Below are positions 22,331-34,479 of a stretch of 64,000 nt of DNA, piece after piece. The position numbers were made by a program, and so were the translations under genes. Within the stretch, counting starts at the first letter, position 1; every line of letters starts with the position of its first letter. The notes below the pieces were generated by a model. The model worked only from the letters and a program-made list of their open reading frames with translations. It did not search any database and was not told the origin of the DNA. This DNA is from Castor canadensis (taxonomy: Eukaryota > Chordata > Mammalia > Rodentia > Castoridae): contig NC_133396.1 in the NCBI RefSeq assembly GCF_047511655.1, positions 135,851,490-135,915,489 on the forward strand. The letters are read 5' to 3'.

Positions 22331-24714
22331 GGAATTCTGCAGTATTCTGTTTGACTATTTATTCCCTACTACTGAAATAATTCCCTCTGAGCACACACCT
22401 AACATTCTAAATTTTGAGATTTTCTAATCTGGGTGGTGAGAACATGTACTATTCCTGGCCCTGAGTAAATGGGTTGCCTTGTCACACCTGGTCCTTACAC
22501 CCATGCACTAACCAGCTCTTAGCTGAATGGTGGAGACAAGTCTTCCTGCAGATCCCTGGAGTCCTCTCTCTGTACATCCATCCTGTCTCATTCTCTGACC
22601 TATGAAGTCTAATCTTGGTCCTCCTGAGCTTTCAGCCATATCTTGTCATCTCATGCCTCAGTCCTCTGAGTTCAAATGGTATCCAACATCCTCAGGAATG
22701 CATTCTTTTATGTTAAATTTTGTTCAAAACACTTAACAATTAATATGGTGACATGCTTACATTATGACTATAATAAGTTTCTTACATCAGTAAAAAGGAC
22801 ACAGAGTGAATATTTTTCAGAAAAGCATAATTTTCACTTAATATTTAAGGCATTTCAAGCTTCTTTTCCAGTAGCATTGTTCCCATCCTCTCATCCACTA
22901 TGTAAGTTAGGTAAGATTTTAGGTAAGTCACTTTCTAGCATCTAGCCAGAAGCTGTTCAATGCCTTTTATATTAACTCTCTCTCACTCCCCTAGATGATT
23001 CTATACTGAAATATCCCTTACAATCTCACAGTCAATTAGCACATTGGAAAACGCTTATAAGACATAATTTAATAGTTTGCATTAGGAATGCTTAAAGTAT
23101 GTGTGTATGCATTAAGGAAAGGAAACAAACAAAAACCATAGCCATTGACCAAAACATGAGAAACTTCCAAATCTCCATTGACAGGAGTGATGAAACAATA
23201 TCATACTTTTTGAGAGACTATCATGCTGCAGTCACACCACCTTGCTTAGACATTATAAGAGTCCTAAGAAGCACATACAGTCTTCCGTATGAAAAATTGA
23301 AAATTAAAAAAAAAACAGTCTACCTTTAGTAAGCAAGATAACATATGATATTGCTAAGAGTTTATTCCAGCTGTATTCTGAATTTTGCAAAGGTGTGTAA
23401 TTGTTTAAAGTTGTTTTATGTTCACTAGAATTTTTCCCAAAATAAGTTCTCAGTAGAAGGAAAAGTGTTATTACCATTTCAACTGTATTTCAGCCTCATT
23501 TTATATTTAAAATAACTCTTATAGGGAAACTCAATAACAAGCACATGAATGATTTGGCTTCCATTTTGTTCTTTCATACAGTTTAAGATTTTAAATATTT
23601 TATTGTTCAAGTTCATGTGGTAGAGTTTAGTAAACATTCTAGGGTGTTGATGGGCTTTTCTATATTCTCCATGTATTCATTTAAATTTATAATCTGGTAT
23701 GCTTATGATTGGTTCTTATCTCAGTCTTCAGACATAAGCCATGACTCTTAAAATAGTAATAGTCAAAAACCAGCCCTGACTTACAATGAAATAGAAACTG
23801 CAAAACTCTATGCCCTTGATGCTTAGGAAAAGTTAAAAAGTTTTAGGGATAAATTTGGATGCTAGAATCAAAGGGATGTCATTTCAATAAAAAATGTACA
23901 CCAATGTGCTTAATTTAGTATTAAGCTGGTCCTGATTTCCTCTTTAAATATAAGGTTTCTAATTATCAGTAATTGAAACTAATTTTGGTACACAGTTCTT
24001 ATTAAACAAGATGAATGCTGCATGAAAAATGCCATGACCTTTTCATTATTGCTTTGTCAGGACATTTCTCTAAAGATATTTATTCAGTTCCAAAGCTTTT
24101 CCCTGTGTTTCAAAGAGCTCAACAATGCATAGCTTGTTCTCATCTGACTCTAAACGTGAGCATTAAAGAGGACAATGTATATAATTTAAAATCTTGTGTT
24201 ACGACTTACACAATAAGGTGCAATTGTATTATAGTAAAACAAAGCATACACATGTAAAAAGAATGTGTTAAAGCCATGAAGAACTATGTTTATGTGCACT
24301 GATAATTGGGGATCTTATTCTGTTAAATATTCTTGGAATTGTTTATATGATTCAGAACTCAAGAGATGAAATATCTCTACTAGAATATTTACACTGAATG
24401 GTACTAAATAATTTTTGTATCATTAATAACTTAAAAGTGTGTTGAAATTCATTAACTCCACGACTAAAAATAATTGCTCAACTCATTAATTTCCAGATTT
24501 TAACCTCAGGCCTACAGAAATAGCTAGTGCCTTAGATCTTTGTACCTACCTCCTTTATGTAGGGCATTATGACCCACCTGTTCATGATAATTTAACAAGG
24601 ACAAACTAAGTGAAAAAATAAGTAATTATTTGAAACAGAAAATTTTGAATTTTGTACAAGATTACACAAACATATATTTTTACCAGTGAATATTTATCAA
24701 TTTAAGTGACTCTT
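22331..24714. other. Unassigned AT-rich intergenic DNA
   Basis: No gene is recognised. The frames at 22676, 23099 and 24015 show no family features. Confidence 0.5.
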
Positions 24715-24715
24715 T

Positions 24716-25030
24716 CTTTTTTATCATTTTTTAAAGCAATGCTATGGTTTGAACTTGAGGTCTCACATTTCCTAGGCAGGTGCTCCACCACTTGAAACAT
24801 ACCCAAGTCCTTTTTGTTTTATTTCTCAAAGAGATTATTCACATTTTCTTTTAACTGGGTCTATGGTCTTTCTACCTATGCCTTCTGTATAGCTGGATTC
24901 TGGGAATGAACCACAATGGCCAGCTTCTTGTTTGAGATCTGGTCTGTCTTTTCCTTGAACCACAGTCTTTCAGCTCTCCACCTTCCAAATGGCTGGGATT
25001 AGAGGCATGAACCACTATAGCCACTCTTAA
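24716..25030 (-). repeat. Trimeric composite SINE (B1-B1-ID), antisense
   Basis: On the plus strand an antisense ID unit comes first ('gctatggtttgaacttgagg', 'gcaggtgctccaccacttga'). Two antisense B1-like units follow, ending 'gggaatgaaccacaatggcc' and 'gggattagaggcatgaacca'. The whole is diverged but the order is clear. Confidence 0.7.
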
Positions 25031-25287
25031 CTGAGTTTTTACTTAAGGAAATTATAGAATTATAATCCTACTAGAAGAAGCATGATAGAATGAAAGAAGA
25101 GTAAACTGTTTGTGCATGCTGTTCTCTTGATGTTTGACACAACAGAAAAAGAAATATAATAATTATTCATTATTAACAACAACAAGATTAAAACTCAGTA
25201 CCTCTAGTCTCATAAAAAAGGCATTCAAATCAATGTACCAAGTATAATGGATAAGTGGATGACATATGGAAAAGACGTATAGAGCTC

Positions 25288-25418
25288 ACCTTTTAGGGTT
25301 GTCTCTCGAGGGCCTGGGTGGCCTTGCCTGTCGGGTATCAAACAAACCCAGGCTCCAGGGCCCAGCCCTGAGACCTTTACCTCCAGCATTCTTTCCCATT
25401 GGCTCTGCATGCTGCATT
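25288..25418 (-). other. Exon-like island with splice donor, minus strand
   Basis: This short segment is much richer in G+C than its neighbours and contains CpGs. Read on the minus strand it ends at 25290 with a strong donor (AAAAG|GTGAGC), and an acceptor-like 'tttaaaatgcag' lies near 25418. The minus-strand frame at 25225-25410 runs through the donor, so that frame is not itself strong evidence of coding. It could be a non-coding RNA exon, an old exon, or an unrecognised repeat. Confidence 0.3.
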
Positions 25419-25439
25419 TTAAATTAGATAAGACACTCT

Positions 25440-26800
25440 ATATAAAATTAATTGCACCACCATCAAAAAAGGCCACAATAATTATATGTATTGCGTTATG
25501 ACATTTATTAAAATGAAAACCATATGCATGCTAATTACTTATGGAAATACATAAGAAAAGGTCAAAATGAACACTTACCGTTCAAGCCATGACTGAGAGG
25601 GAAGTGAAATCAAGTGTGGTGAAGTGAAATTTTAATATTTGTCGTAAATATTTATTTTCTAAATTAAAATTTCAATTTTAATTAAGGGAATCTATACACA
25701 AAATTCTATGCAAAACTTCATTTCCTAAACATGAATAATGTTAAATTTTAGTGATAAATTTTGATTTTAACTACAAAAGATTGAAAATAATTCATGGCTA
25801 CTTTTATGCTGACGTTTGACTGCTACCTCAATTATGCTCTCTAAAATAAAATTTAAATTTTGTTTTATTGCCTTATAATGTTCTGAATTTATCTTTAAGA
25901 TTTAGTTATAGATAATATTAAACAAAAAACTTAATTCCATGCTAATGAAATACAGTTGTTTCAGACTTCATGGATTCTTTAACCTTTAATCTTTTACACC
26001 AAAACTGGTATGAGACATTTAAAATATCAATCAGAATGTGGATATACTAAGGATGTAATCAGGAAATATTAAAAATTTAAAAAGTGTCCTGAAGCTTTGT
26101 TGTATAATCCATTTTATCATTCTGTGGCCAAAGAATGACTACTCAGGGCACTAAAGTTTCCAAAAATGTAGAGGGTACTATTAGGGAGATTTAAATTTTC
26201 ATTAGAAAAGTACTTTTATTTTTTTCTTGTTCTTTAGTTAATAAACAATACAATGATTATTTCAAGGAGGTTTGCTTTATACATGAGTCTGCTGTTGTCT
26301 GCTGTATTATTGGATAGGTTCCTAAGTGTCATTTGGTTTTCTGAGTAAAGACACTGTGCAAAAATTCTCTTCTATAAGTAGATTATATTATCAAAAGCCA
26401 TCAAGTTCTATTTTAAAGTTGAATATAAAGTCCTTATCCTAAATTTTAAAATCTGCTTTAAAATACATAAGTATAAATAGACAGACCCACGTATTTGAAG
26501 GTATATGGAAATTTAATTGAGTATTTCACAATTTTTATATCTGAATTTGTGTTTGTTTCCTTATGTGTCTCAAGAAAGACGAGATCACTGAATGCAGGGC
26601 ATGAGATGTTAACTTTCTGAATTCCAGGAGGTTCCTAAATACCTCCTATCTCCCCAAAGTACCTACTGGCCAAAACAGAATTTTCCTTTTGCCCAACATG
26701 CATTTAATTAAAGTTCTCTTCATAGATATGTATATGTATGTATAGTGCACCTGTACATATGTATCAAGTATGTTTATATATGCAAAAACATACATATGTT
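25440..26800. other. Unassigned AT-rich intergenic DNA
   Basis: No gene or repeat is recognised. Confidence 0.5.
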
Positions 26801-26804
26801 TTAC

Positions 26805-27628
26805 ATTTTTAGTTTATTTTAACTGAGACATGAAAACATAAAATCTACATATCATTGAGGTACCATTTGGTATTTCCATACATGTACATACTGTATAAAT
26901 TTCACATCAGAGTGAACATATCTACCTCTGCACTAGTGCACCATTTATTTATAATGATAACATTCAGCATCCTCTTCTCTAGCTTTTTGAAATACAGAGC
27001 TCTTAACTACTACCTGTAGCTACCCTATCATGCAATAGGGTACAAGAACAACTTGCTCCTATCAAACTGTAACTCAGTACCCATTGATCAACTTTTCCCT
27101 TCTCCTCCCTCCTATCTAGTTTCTCGCCACCCTCTATCAACACCACTTTACTCTCTACTTCTATGGAATTGACTTGTTTGTAAACCACATATAAGTGAGA
27201 TGATGTGGTATTTATTTTTTTCTGCCTGGTCTATTTCACTGAACACAGTTATCTCCAGTTTCACTCATGTTGCTACAAATGCAAGATTTCATTCCTTGTA
27301 TGTCTAAATAGTATATGCTCCACATGTTCTTTACCCTTTCATCAGCTGATAGATACTAGTTTGTCTGCACTGGTTATTGTGAACACATTGCAATGAGCAT
27401 GCGACACAGATGTCTCTTCTGTCTTCTGATTCTATTTCCTTTGGATGTGGGATTGCAGGATCTTATGATAATTGGATTTTGAGTACTGTTTTCTGTAACA
27501 ACTGTACTAATTTACATTCCCATGTACAGTGTGCAGGGGATTTTCTTTTTGCACATATTCTCCAGAACTTGTTAATTGCAGTCTTTTGTAATAATAATCA
27601 TTCTTACAAAAGTGAAGCAACATAGCAT
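26805..27628 (-). mobile_element. Ancient L1, 3' UTR and ORF2 end, antisense (part 1)
   Basis: From about 26805 the plus strand reads as antisense old L1 3' UTR (tgaggtaccatttggtattt, then 'catatctacctctgcactag'). It then becomes antisense ORF2 end: 'acatataagtgagatgatgt', a 'tctatttcactgaacacagt' segment and 'tttcctttggatgtgggatt'. It breaks off near 27628 and appears to resume at 28718 beyond a younger L1. Confidence 0.7.
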
Positions 27629-28717
27629 TTTTTTCCCTTTATTGTTGTGCTGGGTGGGGTACATTGTGGCATTTACAAAGGTACTTATACTGTATCAAAA
27701 ATATCATACTTTGATTCATCCCCTCCACTGCTCTCTTTTATCTGCCCATCTCCTGATTCCTGGAGTAGTTTCAACAGTTATCATTTCTGCATTTGCATAC
27801 ATGTGTACACATTTTTTTTCACCATATTCACCCTCCTATCCACTTTCCCTGCTACCACCCCCAACTGGAATACCTCTCCCACCCCTGCAGGACCTGTTCT
27901 GCCTTCTTGCCATCTGATTTTATAGAGAAAAAAGAAAAAAAAAGGAACAGAATAGTATTTTGGCTTGTTTGAGATAAAGGTAACTATACAGAGAATTTCC
28001 TTGTGATATTTCCATGTATGTATGTATTATAACCTCAATTGGTCCATCCCCTTAAGTTTCTTCATTCTACCTTAAATCCTTTCTTGTGTTGGTTTCAGCA
28101 GTGTAAGATTTCTATATTAATTTTTGTATAGACAGTATATCAAACATATTCATCTTCTTAGTTTCCTTCTTTTACCCTACCCTTCCCATATGTGACCTTC
28201 TTTAGTGTGACCAGTGTTTCATATTATTGCTGCATTTGCATTAGGATTATATTCCACATATGAGGAAGAATATGCAATATTTGGCCTTCTTTGCTAACTA
28301 ACTTCTCTGAAGATGGAGTTCTCCAGTTCCATACATTTACTTGCAAATGACAAAGTTTCATTTTTCTTTGTGAATAAGTAAAATTCCATTGTGTATAAAT
28401 ACCACATTTTCTTAATCCATTCATTGGTAGTGGGGCATTTTGGTTGTTTCCATAGCTTAGCTATTGTAAATAGTGCTGCAATAAAAATGGGTGTGCAGGT
28501 GCCTTATTGTAACCTGACTCCCATTCCTTCAGGTATATCCCTAGGAATGGTATTACTGGATCATATGGCAGGTCTATTTTTAGTTTTATTGAGGAGCCTC
28601 CATACTCTTTTCCATAGTGATTGCACTAATTTATATTCCCACCAGCAGTTTAGGAAGCTTCATTTTTCCCTGCATCCTCACCAACATTTGTTATTGTGTG
28701 CGTTCTTGATGGTAGCT
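27629..28717 (-). mobile_element. 5'-truncated L1 inserted in the ancient L1, antisense
   Basis: It starts with a T-run and an L1 3' UTR in antisense ('gtacattgtggcatttacaa', 'ccctgcaggacctgttctgc'). Antisense ORF2 C-terminal text follows from about 28225 ('tccattgtgtataaatacca', 'tcatatggcaggtctatttt', 'acatttgttattgtgtgcgt'). It is of intermediate divergence, older than the copies at 13.5 and 14.3 kb. The ancient L1 text on either side is nearly continuous if this piece is removed. No clear target-site duplication remains. Confidence 0.65.
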
Positions 28718-29130
28718 ATTCATTGTGGCTTTGATTTGCATTTACCTCATGATTACTGATGTTGAGCATTTTTTCAAACATCTATTGCCTATGTTTCCTT
28801 AGAGTAATGCCTATTTGGATCTATAGCCCATTCAAGTGTTATTATTTATTTTCTGCACTTGAGTTTTTAGAGATCCATATATATTCTGGATATTATCTTC
28901 TTGTCAAATGGATACTTTGCAAATATTTTGTTCCATTCTGTAAGCTGTCTTTCTCTGTGTTGACTGTTTCTTTAACTATAGAGGTTTTAAGTTTGAAGCA
29001 ACCCATTGGCCTTTTTCACTTTCATTTCCTCTGCTTTGGAATGAAGGCATTTTCCCATGATGTTTTCTAGTAGCCTGTTTTTATGGCAATACCATGATTG
29101 GTTTTTTAATTGCTGGTTTGTAATATAAAT
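28718..29130 (-). mobile_element. Ancient L1, continuation (part 2)
   Basis: The plus strand continues the antisense ORF2 of the old L1: 'cattgtggctttgatttgca', 'tgatgttgagcattttttca' and 'ttctggatattatcttcttg'. Near 29071 it jumps to 'cctgtttttatggcaatacc', which implies an internal deletion of about 300 bases of the old element. Confidence 0.6.
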
Positions 29131-29611
29131 ATATATTATTCATTTATTCACATGTGCATACATTGTTTGGGTCACTTATCACCCCTGCCCCCAGCCCCCA
29201 CACTTTCCCACCCCCCCTTGATTCTAGGCACAACCTGTTCTGCCCTTATCTCTAATTTTGTTGAAGAAAAAACATAAGCATAATAAGAAAGACAAAGCAC
29301 TTTTGCTAGCTAAGTTAAGGGTAGCTATACAGAAAGATTCCTAGCATTGCTAGGAATGTTACAACAATTGATAGGTTGTGTTACAACCTAACTTGATTCA
29401 TCTATAACTGATCTTTATATTGGTTCCTGATCCCTTATCATGTTGACCTGGTCTGTTTAAGATTTTTGTATAAGTCCCTCTGGAGTGGGGACATCAAACA
29501 CTTTTATGTTTTGGGTTTTCTACCTATCCCCATATCTCCTATATGTGCTCTCCCTTTGTCATGTGATCCAAGTCCAACTACATTGCTGTACTTGCCCTAA
29601 ATCTAAAGTCC

Positions 29612-32600
29612 TCATATGAAGGAGAACATACTTTTGGTCTTCTGAGCATGGCTGACCTCGCTCAGAATGATGTTCTCTAGTTCTATCCATTTACTTGCAA
29701 ATGATAAGATTTCATTCTTCTTCATGGCTGAGTAAAATTCCATTGTGTACAAGCACCACATTTTCTTGATCCATTCATCAGTAGTGGAGCATCTTGGCTG
29801 TTTCCAATACTTAGCTATTGTGAATATCACTGCAATAAACATGGGTGTGCAGGTGCCTCTGGAGTAACCTGTGTTGCATTCTTTTGGGTATATCCCAGGA
29901 GGGGGATTGCTGTATCATATGGCAGGTCTATCCTTAGATTTTTAAGAAGTCTCCAAATTTTTTTCCACAGTGGTTGCATCAGTTTGCATTCCCACCAGCA
30001 GTGGACTAGGGTTCCTTTTTCCGCACATCCTTGCCAACACCTGTTGTTGGTGGTAGTTTTTGATGATGGTTATTCTAACAGGGATGAGGTGGAATCTTAG
30101 TGTGGCTTTGATTTGCATTTCCTTTATGGCTAGAGATGCTGAGCATTTTTCCTGTGTTTTTGGTCATTTGAATTTCTTCTTTTGAGAAAGTTCTGTTTAG
30201 TTCAGTTGCCCATTTCTTAATTGGTTCATTGATTTTGGGAGAGCTTAGTTTCTAAATTCTCTGTATATTCTGGTTATCAGTCCTTTGTCTGATGTATACC
30301 TGGCAAATATTTTCTCCCACTCTGTGGGTTGTCTCTTCAGTTTAGAGACCATTTCTTTTGTTTTGCAGAAGCTTTTTAATTTCACAAAGTCCCATTTGTC
30401 CAATCTTTCTCTTAGTTGATGAGTTGTGTGGGCTCTATTGAGGAAGTCATTGCCTATACCTACTACTTCCAGAGTGTTTCCTGCTCCTTCCTGTACTAAC
30501 TTCAGAGTTTTGGGTCTGAAATTGAGGTCTTTGATCCATTTTGAGTTGTTACTAGTACAAGGTGATAAATATGGATCTAGTTTCAGTTTCTTGCAAATTG
30601 ATAACCACTTTCCCAAGCAACATTTTTTGAAGAGGCTGTCTTTTCTCCATGATATATTTTTGGCACATTTGTCAAAAATGAGGTGGCCGTAACTGTATGA
30701 ATTCATATCTGGTCCTCTATTCTGTTCCACTAGTATTCATGTCTGTTTTGGTCCCATACCATGCTATTTTTATTGCTATTGCTTTGTAGTATAGTTTGAA
30801 GTCAGGTATTGTGATACCTCCAGCATGCTCTTTTTGATACTGCTGCATTGGCTATTCACAGTCTCTTGTGTTTCCAAATGAACTTTAGGGTAGACTTTTC
30901 AATCTCTGTGATGAAACTCATTGGGATTTTGCTGGGAATTACATTAAACATGTAGATTGCTTTTGGTACTATAGCCATTTTTACCATGTTGATTCTACCA
31001 AACCATGAACACGGGAGATCTTTCCATCTTCTGTAGTCTTCCTCAATCTCTTTCTTCAAGGGTTTATAGTTTTCCTTGTAGAGGTCATTCACATCCTTTG
31101 TTAAGTTTACTCCTAGTTATTTGATTTTTTTTGAGGCTATTGTAAATGGAATTGTTTCCATATATTCTTTCCCAATTTGTTCGTTCTAGGTATATAGAAA
31201 AGCTAATGATTTTTGTATGTTGATTTTGTATCCTGCCACCTTACTGTAGCTGTTTATGGTGTTTAGGAGTTTTTGGGTAGAGCTTTTTGGGTCTTTAAGT
31301 TATAGGATCAGATCATCTGCAAATAGGGACGTTTTGACAGATTTTTTATACCTATTTGTATTCCTTTAATTTCTTCTTCTTGCCTAATTGCTCTGGCTAA
31401 GAATTCCAGTACTATGTTGAATAGGAGAGGAGATAGTGGGCTCCCTTGTCTCGTTCCTGATTTTAGGGCAAATGGTTTTAGTTTGGCACCATTAAGTATG
31501 ATGTTGGCTGTAGGTTTGTCATATATAGTCTTTACAATGTTGAGGTACATTCCTTCTATTCTTATTTTTCTTAGAGCTTTTATCATTAAGTGGTGCTGGA
31601 TCTTGTCGAAGGCTTTTTCTGCATCTATTGAGATGATCAAGTGGTTTTTGTCTTTGCTTCTATTATGTGCTGTATTATATTTATAGATTTGTGTATTGAA
31701 CCTCCCCTGCATCCCTGGGATGAAGCCGACTTGATCATGGTGCAGCATCTTTCTGATGTGTTGTTGGATTCAGTTTGCCATTATTTTATTAAGGATTTTT
31801 GCATCAATATTCATTAAGGAAATTGATTTGTAATTCTCCTTTTTTGGAGGTGACTTTATTTGGTTTTGGATGAGAGTAATATTGGCTTCATAAAATGAGT
31901 TAAGCAGTGTTCCTTCCCTTTCTATTTCACGGAACACTTTAAGGAGGGTGGGTATTAGTTCTTATTTAAGCATCTAAATTCAGCAGAGAATCCATCAGGT
32001 CCTGGACTTTTCTTCTTTGGGATACTCTTATTGCTGCTTCAATTTCATTTTGTGTTACAGATCTATTCAGGTGATTAATATACTCTTTGTTCAGTTTGGG
32101 ATGGTTGTAAGTATCTAGAAATTTGTCCATTTCTTCAAGACTTTCAAATTTACTAGTATATAAGTTCTCAAAGTAGTCTCTGATGATTTCCTAGATTTCC
32201 ATGGTGTTTGTTTTTATCTTCCCTTTTGTATTTCTGATTTTACCGATTTGGGTTCTTCCCTCCTCATTTTAGTCAAGTTTGCCAGGGGTCTGTCAATATT
32301 ATTTGTTTTTTCAAAGAACCAAATTTGTTTCATTGATTCTATGTACGGTCGTTGTTGTTGTTGTTATTTCATTGATTTCAGCCCTTATTTTTATTATTTC
32401 TCTCCATCTGCTTGATTTGGGATTTGTGTATTCTTGTTTTTCTAGGACTTTGAGATGTAGCATTATGTCATTGATTTGACATCTTTTTGACCTTTTAATA
32501 TATGCACTCATGGCTATAAACTTAACTCTTATCACTGACTTTGCTGTGTCCCATAAATTCTGGTAGGTCTTGTTTTCATTTTCACTAACCTCCAGGAATC

Positions 32601-33407
32601 TTTTAATTTCCTCTTTTATCTTATCAATGACCCATTGATCATTGAGTAATGTGTTGTTTAGCTTCCAATTGTTTACATTTTTTAACTGTTGTTTTTGTTA
32701 TTGATTTCTATTTGTAATGCATTGTGATCAGATAGAATGCATGGGATTAGTTCTATTTTCTTATATTTGCTGAGGCTTGCTTTGTGCCCTAAGATATGAT
32801 CAATTCTTGAGAAGGTTACATGGGCTTCTGAGAACAATGTATATTGTGCATGAGTTGGATGAAATATTCTGCAGACTTCAGCTAGGTCTTCTTGACCTAT
32901 GGTGTGATTTAGTTCTAGAATTTCTTTATTGAGTTTTTGTTTGGATGATGTATGTATTGGTGATAAGTGGGCATCAAAGTCTCCCACTACCACTGCGTTG
33001 TAGTCTATATATGTTACTATGTCCTTCAGAGTATGTTTGATGAAATTGGGTGCATTGACGTTGGGTGCATATAATTGATAATTGTTATTTCCTTTTTGTA
33101 CATTTCCCCTTTGTTACTATGGAGAGTCCTTTGTCTTTTTTGATCAATGTAAGTTTGAGGTCTATTTTGTGTGAGATAAGTATTGCTATCTCTGCCTGTT
33201 TTAGGGGGGCCATTGGTTTGGTAAATCATCTTCAAGCCTTTCACCCTCAGCCAGTGCTTATTTCTGTTGATGAGATGGGTCTCCTGTAAGCAACAAATTG
33301 TTGGATCTTCCTTTTTAATCCAGTTTGCCAGATGGAGTCTTGATGGGGGAATTAAGCCCATTAACATTCAGTGTTAGTATTGATAGGAATGTGGTGATTC
33401 CCGTCAT
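29612..33407 (-). pseudogene. L1-A ORF2, broken (endonuclease-reverse transcriptase)
   Basis: ORF2 starts at the ATG at 33407. The endonuclease start carries RLHLANWIKKEDPTICCLQE with the catalytic Glu of the LQETHL motif. A frameshifted piece at 32993-32682 holds the endonuclease end (ILSDHNALQIEI). Reverse transcriptase motif A ([13 protein letters not shown]) and motif B ([20 protein letters not shown]) lie at 31748-31308. The frame breaks at the FADD active-site region. The post-RT domain lies at 31092-30245 and the C-terminal region at 29842-29612. At least six separate frames are needed to read it, so no protein can be made. Confidence 0.9.
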
Positions 33408-33589
33408 GTAGTTGTTTTTGTTGATTAAGGGTTTGATTGTGTGCAGCTGAATCAATGTTACTCTCTGCTTTCTTACTTTTTCTTCTCTTGTGGCTTCATA
33501 CTGCCTGCCCTTTCATGGTTTTGCTTGCTTTCATTTTCTGTGTGCAGAAAAGAAAAAGAAAGAAAAAGAAAAAAAATCCCTGGTTCAGG

Positions 33590-34000
33590 AACAGTAGAAT
33601 TTCAGAATTTCAGTCTTAGTAGTTCTGGTGTTACTCCTTTAGCATATAGTCCTGCTTGTCTGCATCTCCTAGGCAGGTTTGGAACTGGTGTCTTGTGGTG
33701 CTGGAGCCCTCTTGTGGGCTGGCAGTGGATGGTGTCCAGCAGGCCAATGGGTGGGCAGTGTCCTAGTGGGCTGGCAGGCGGGCCAGTTGGTGGGCTGTGT
33801 CCTGGTGAGTTGGCTGCTGGCGGGCCTATTCTTTCAGTGACTCGTGATGTGGAGAAGCCCTCTGTGGACTAGGGGTTCAGCCCTTCCTTGTGATTTACCT
33901 CAGCCAAGTGTGTTTCTCACATCTCAGCAAGGTCCATGATACCCAGAGCTTATGGTCTGTGTCTGTGTCCCAGTTCCCATTTTGGATCCTCCCTCAAGCT
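33590..34000 (-). promoter_or_regulatory. L1-A 5' UTR, GC-rich
   Basis: This matches the 5' UTR of L1-B (42798-43262) in antisense. Shared blocks are aggatccaaaatgg, 'acacacttggctgaggtaaa', and 'gcaacaccagaactattaag' in L1-B with its relative here. In L1 this region holds the internal promoter (family knowledge). 33690-33830 is strongly G+C-rich and contains an imperfect tandem of about 39-42 bases. Confidence 0.75.
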
Positions 34001-34479
34001 GTTCAATTTGTAACCAGGATTCTGAGGCATTCAAATAATCAAGAAACAATATCCAGTATCCAAGAAACTGAACAACCAAAAACAAGCGTCTTTGAGACAT
34101 ATTAGTCTTTGTATAATCTTAACAAAGGCACTGTGTTAGTGCTATAGAACATGTACAATAAATAAAAGAAACTGTGGTCAGAAAACATAATAAAACCCTT
34201 ATTAAATAGAGACTGACAATAAAGAAATTTTAAAAATTGTAATTTTTATTATTATATTTATTAAAGAAATAAAAAAATTTATAAATTGACCAAATTTTGG
34301 ACTTGAAAATTACAGTAAGTGAAAAAATTACTATAAAATTTCAGCACATTTGAGGAGGTATAAAAAAGGATCACTGATCTTAATGATAAAACCATTGGGA
34401 TGCTAAAGTGAGATAGGTGAAAAATAAAAGAATAAAGAAAAATGAGACATAAAAACCTATGAAACAACAAAGTAAAAAA

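Larger units (their letters stand above)
29131..34000 (-). mobile_element. Near full-length L1 lacking most of ORF1 (L1-A)
   Basis: On the minus strand this L1 reads 5' UTR (34000-33590), a short stub of ORF1's end (about 33546-33440), ORF2 (33407-29612) and a 3' UTR to about 29131. Its 5' end (aggatccaaaatggg) matches the 5' end of L1-B at 42800, so it is probably full length at that end. Compared with L1-B, about 1.3 kb corresponding to 43311-44612 is absent; the junction sits in a T/C-rich tract. ORF2 is broken by many frameshifts and stops. A possible short repeat tttgtaa lies at each end but is too short to trust. Confidence 0.9.

Noticed and set aside
33541..33600. L1-A ORF1 loss as a splicing product
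   Set aside because: A pyrimidine tract followed by CACACAG looks like an acceptor, but the tract itself is retained. A spliced RNA would have removed it, so a deletion at short shared bases fits better.
29117..34014. tttgtaa on both sides of L1-A as a target-site duplication
   Set aside because: Seven bases is short, no proper poly-A lies next to it, and the surrounding old L1 text does not resume after the right copy.
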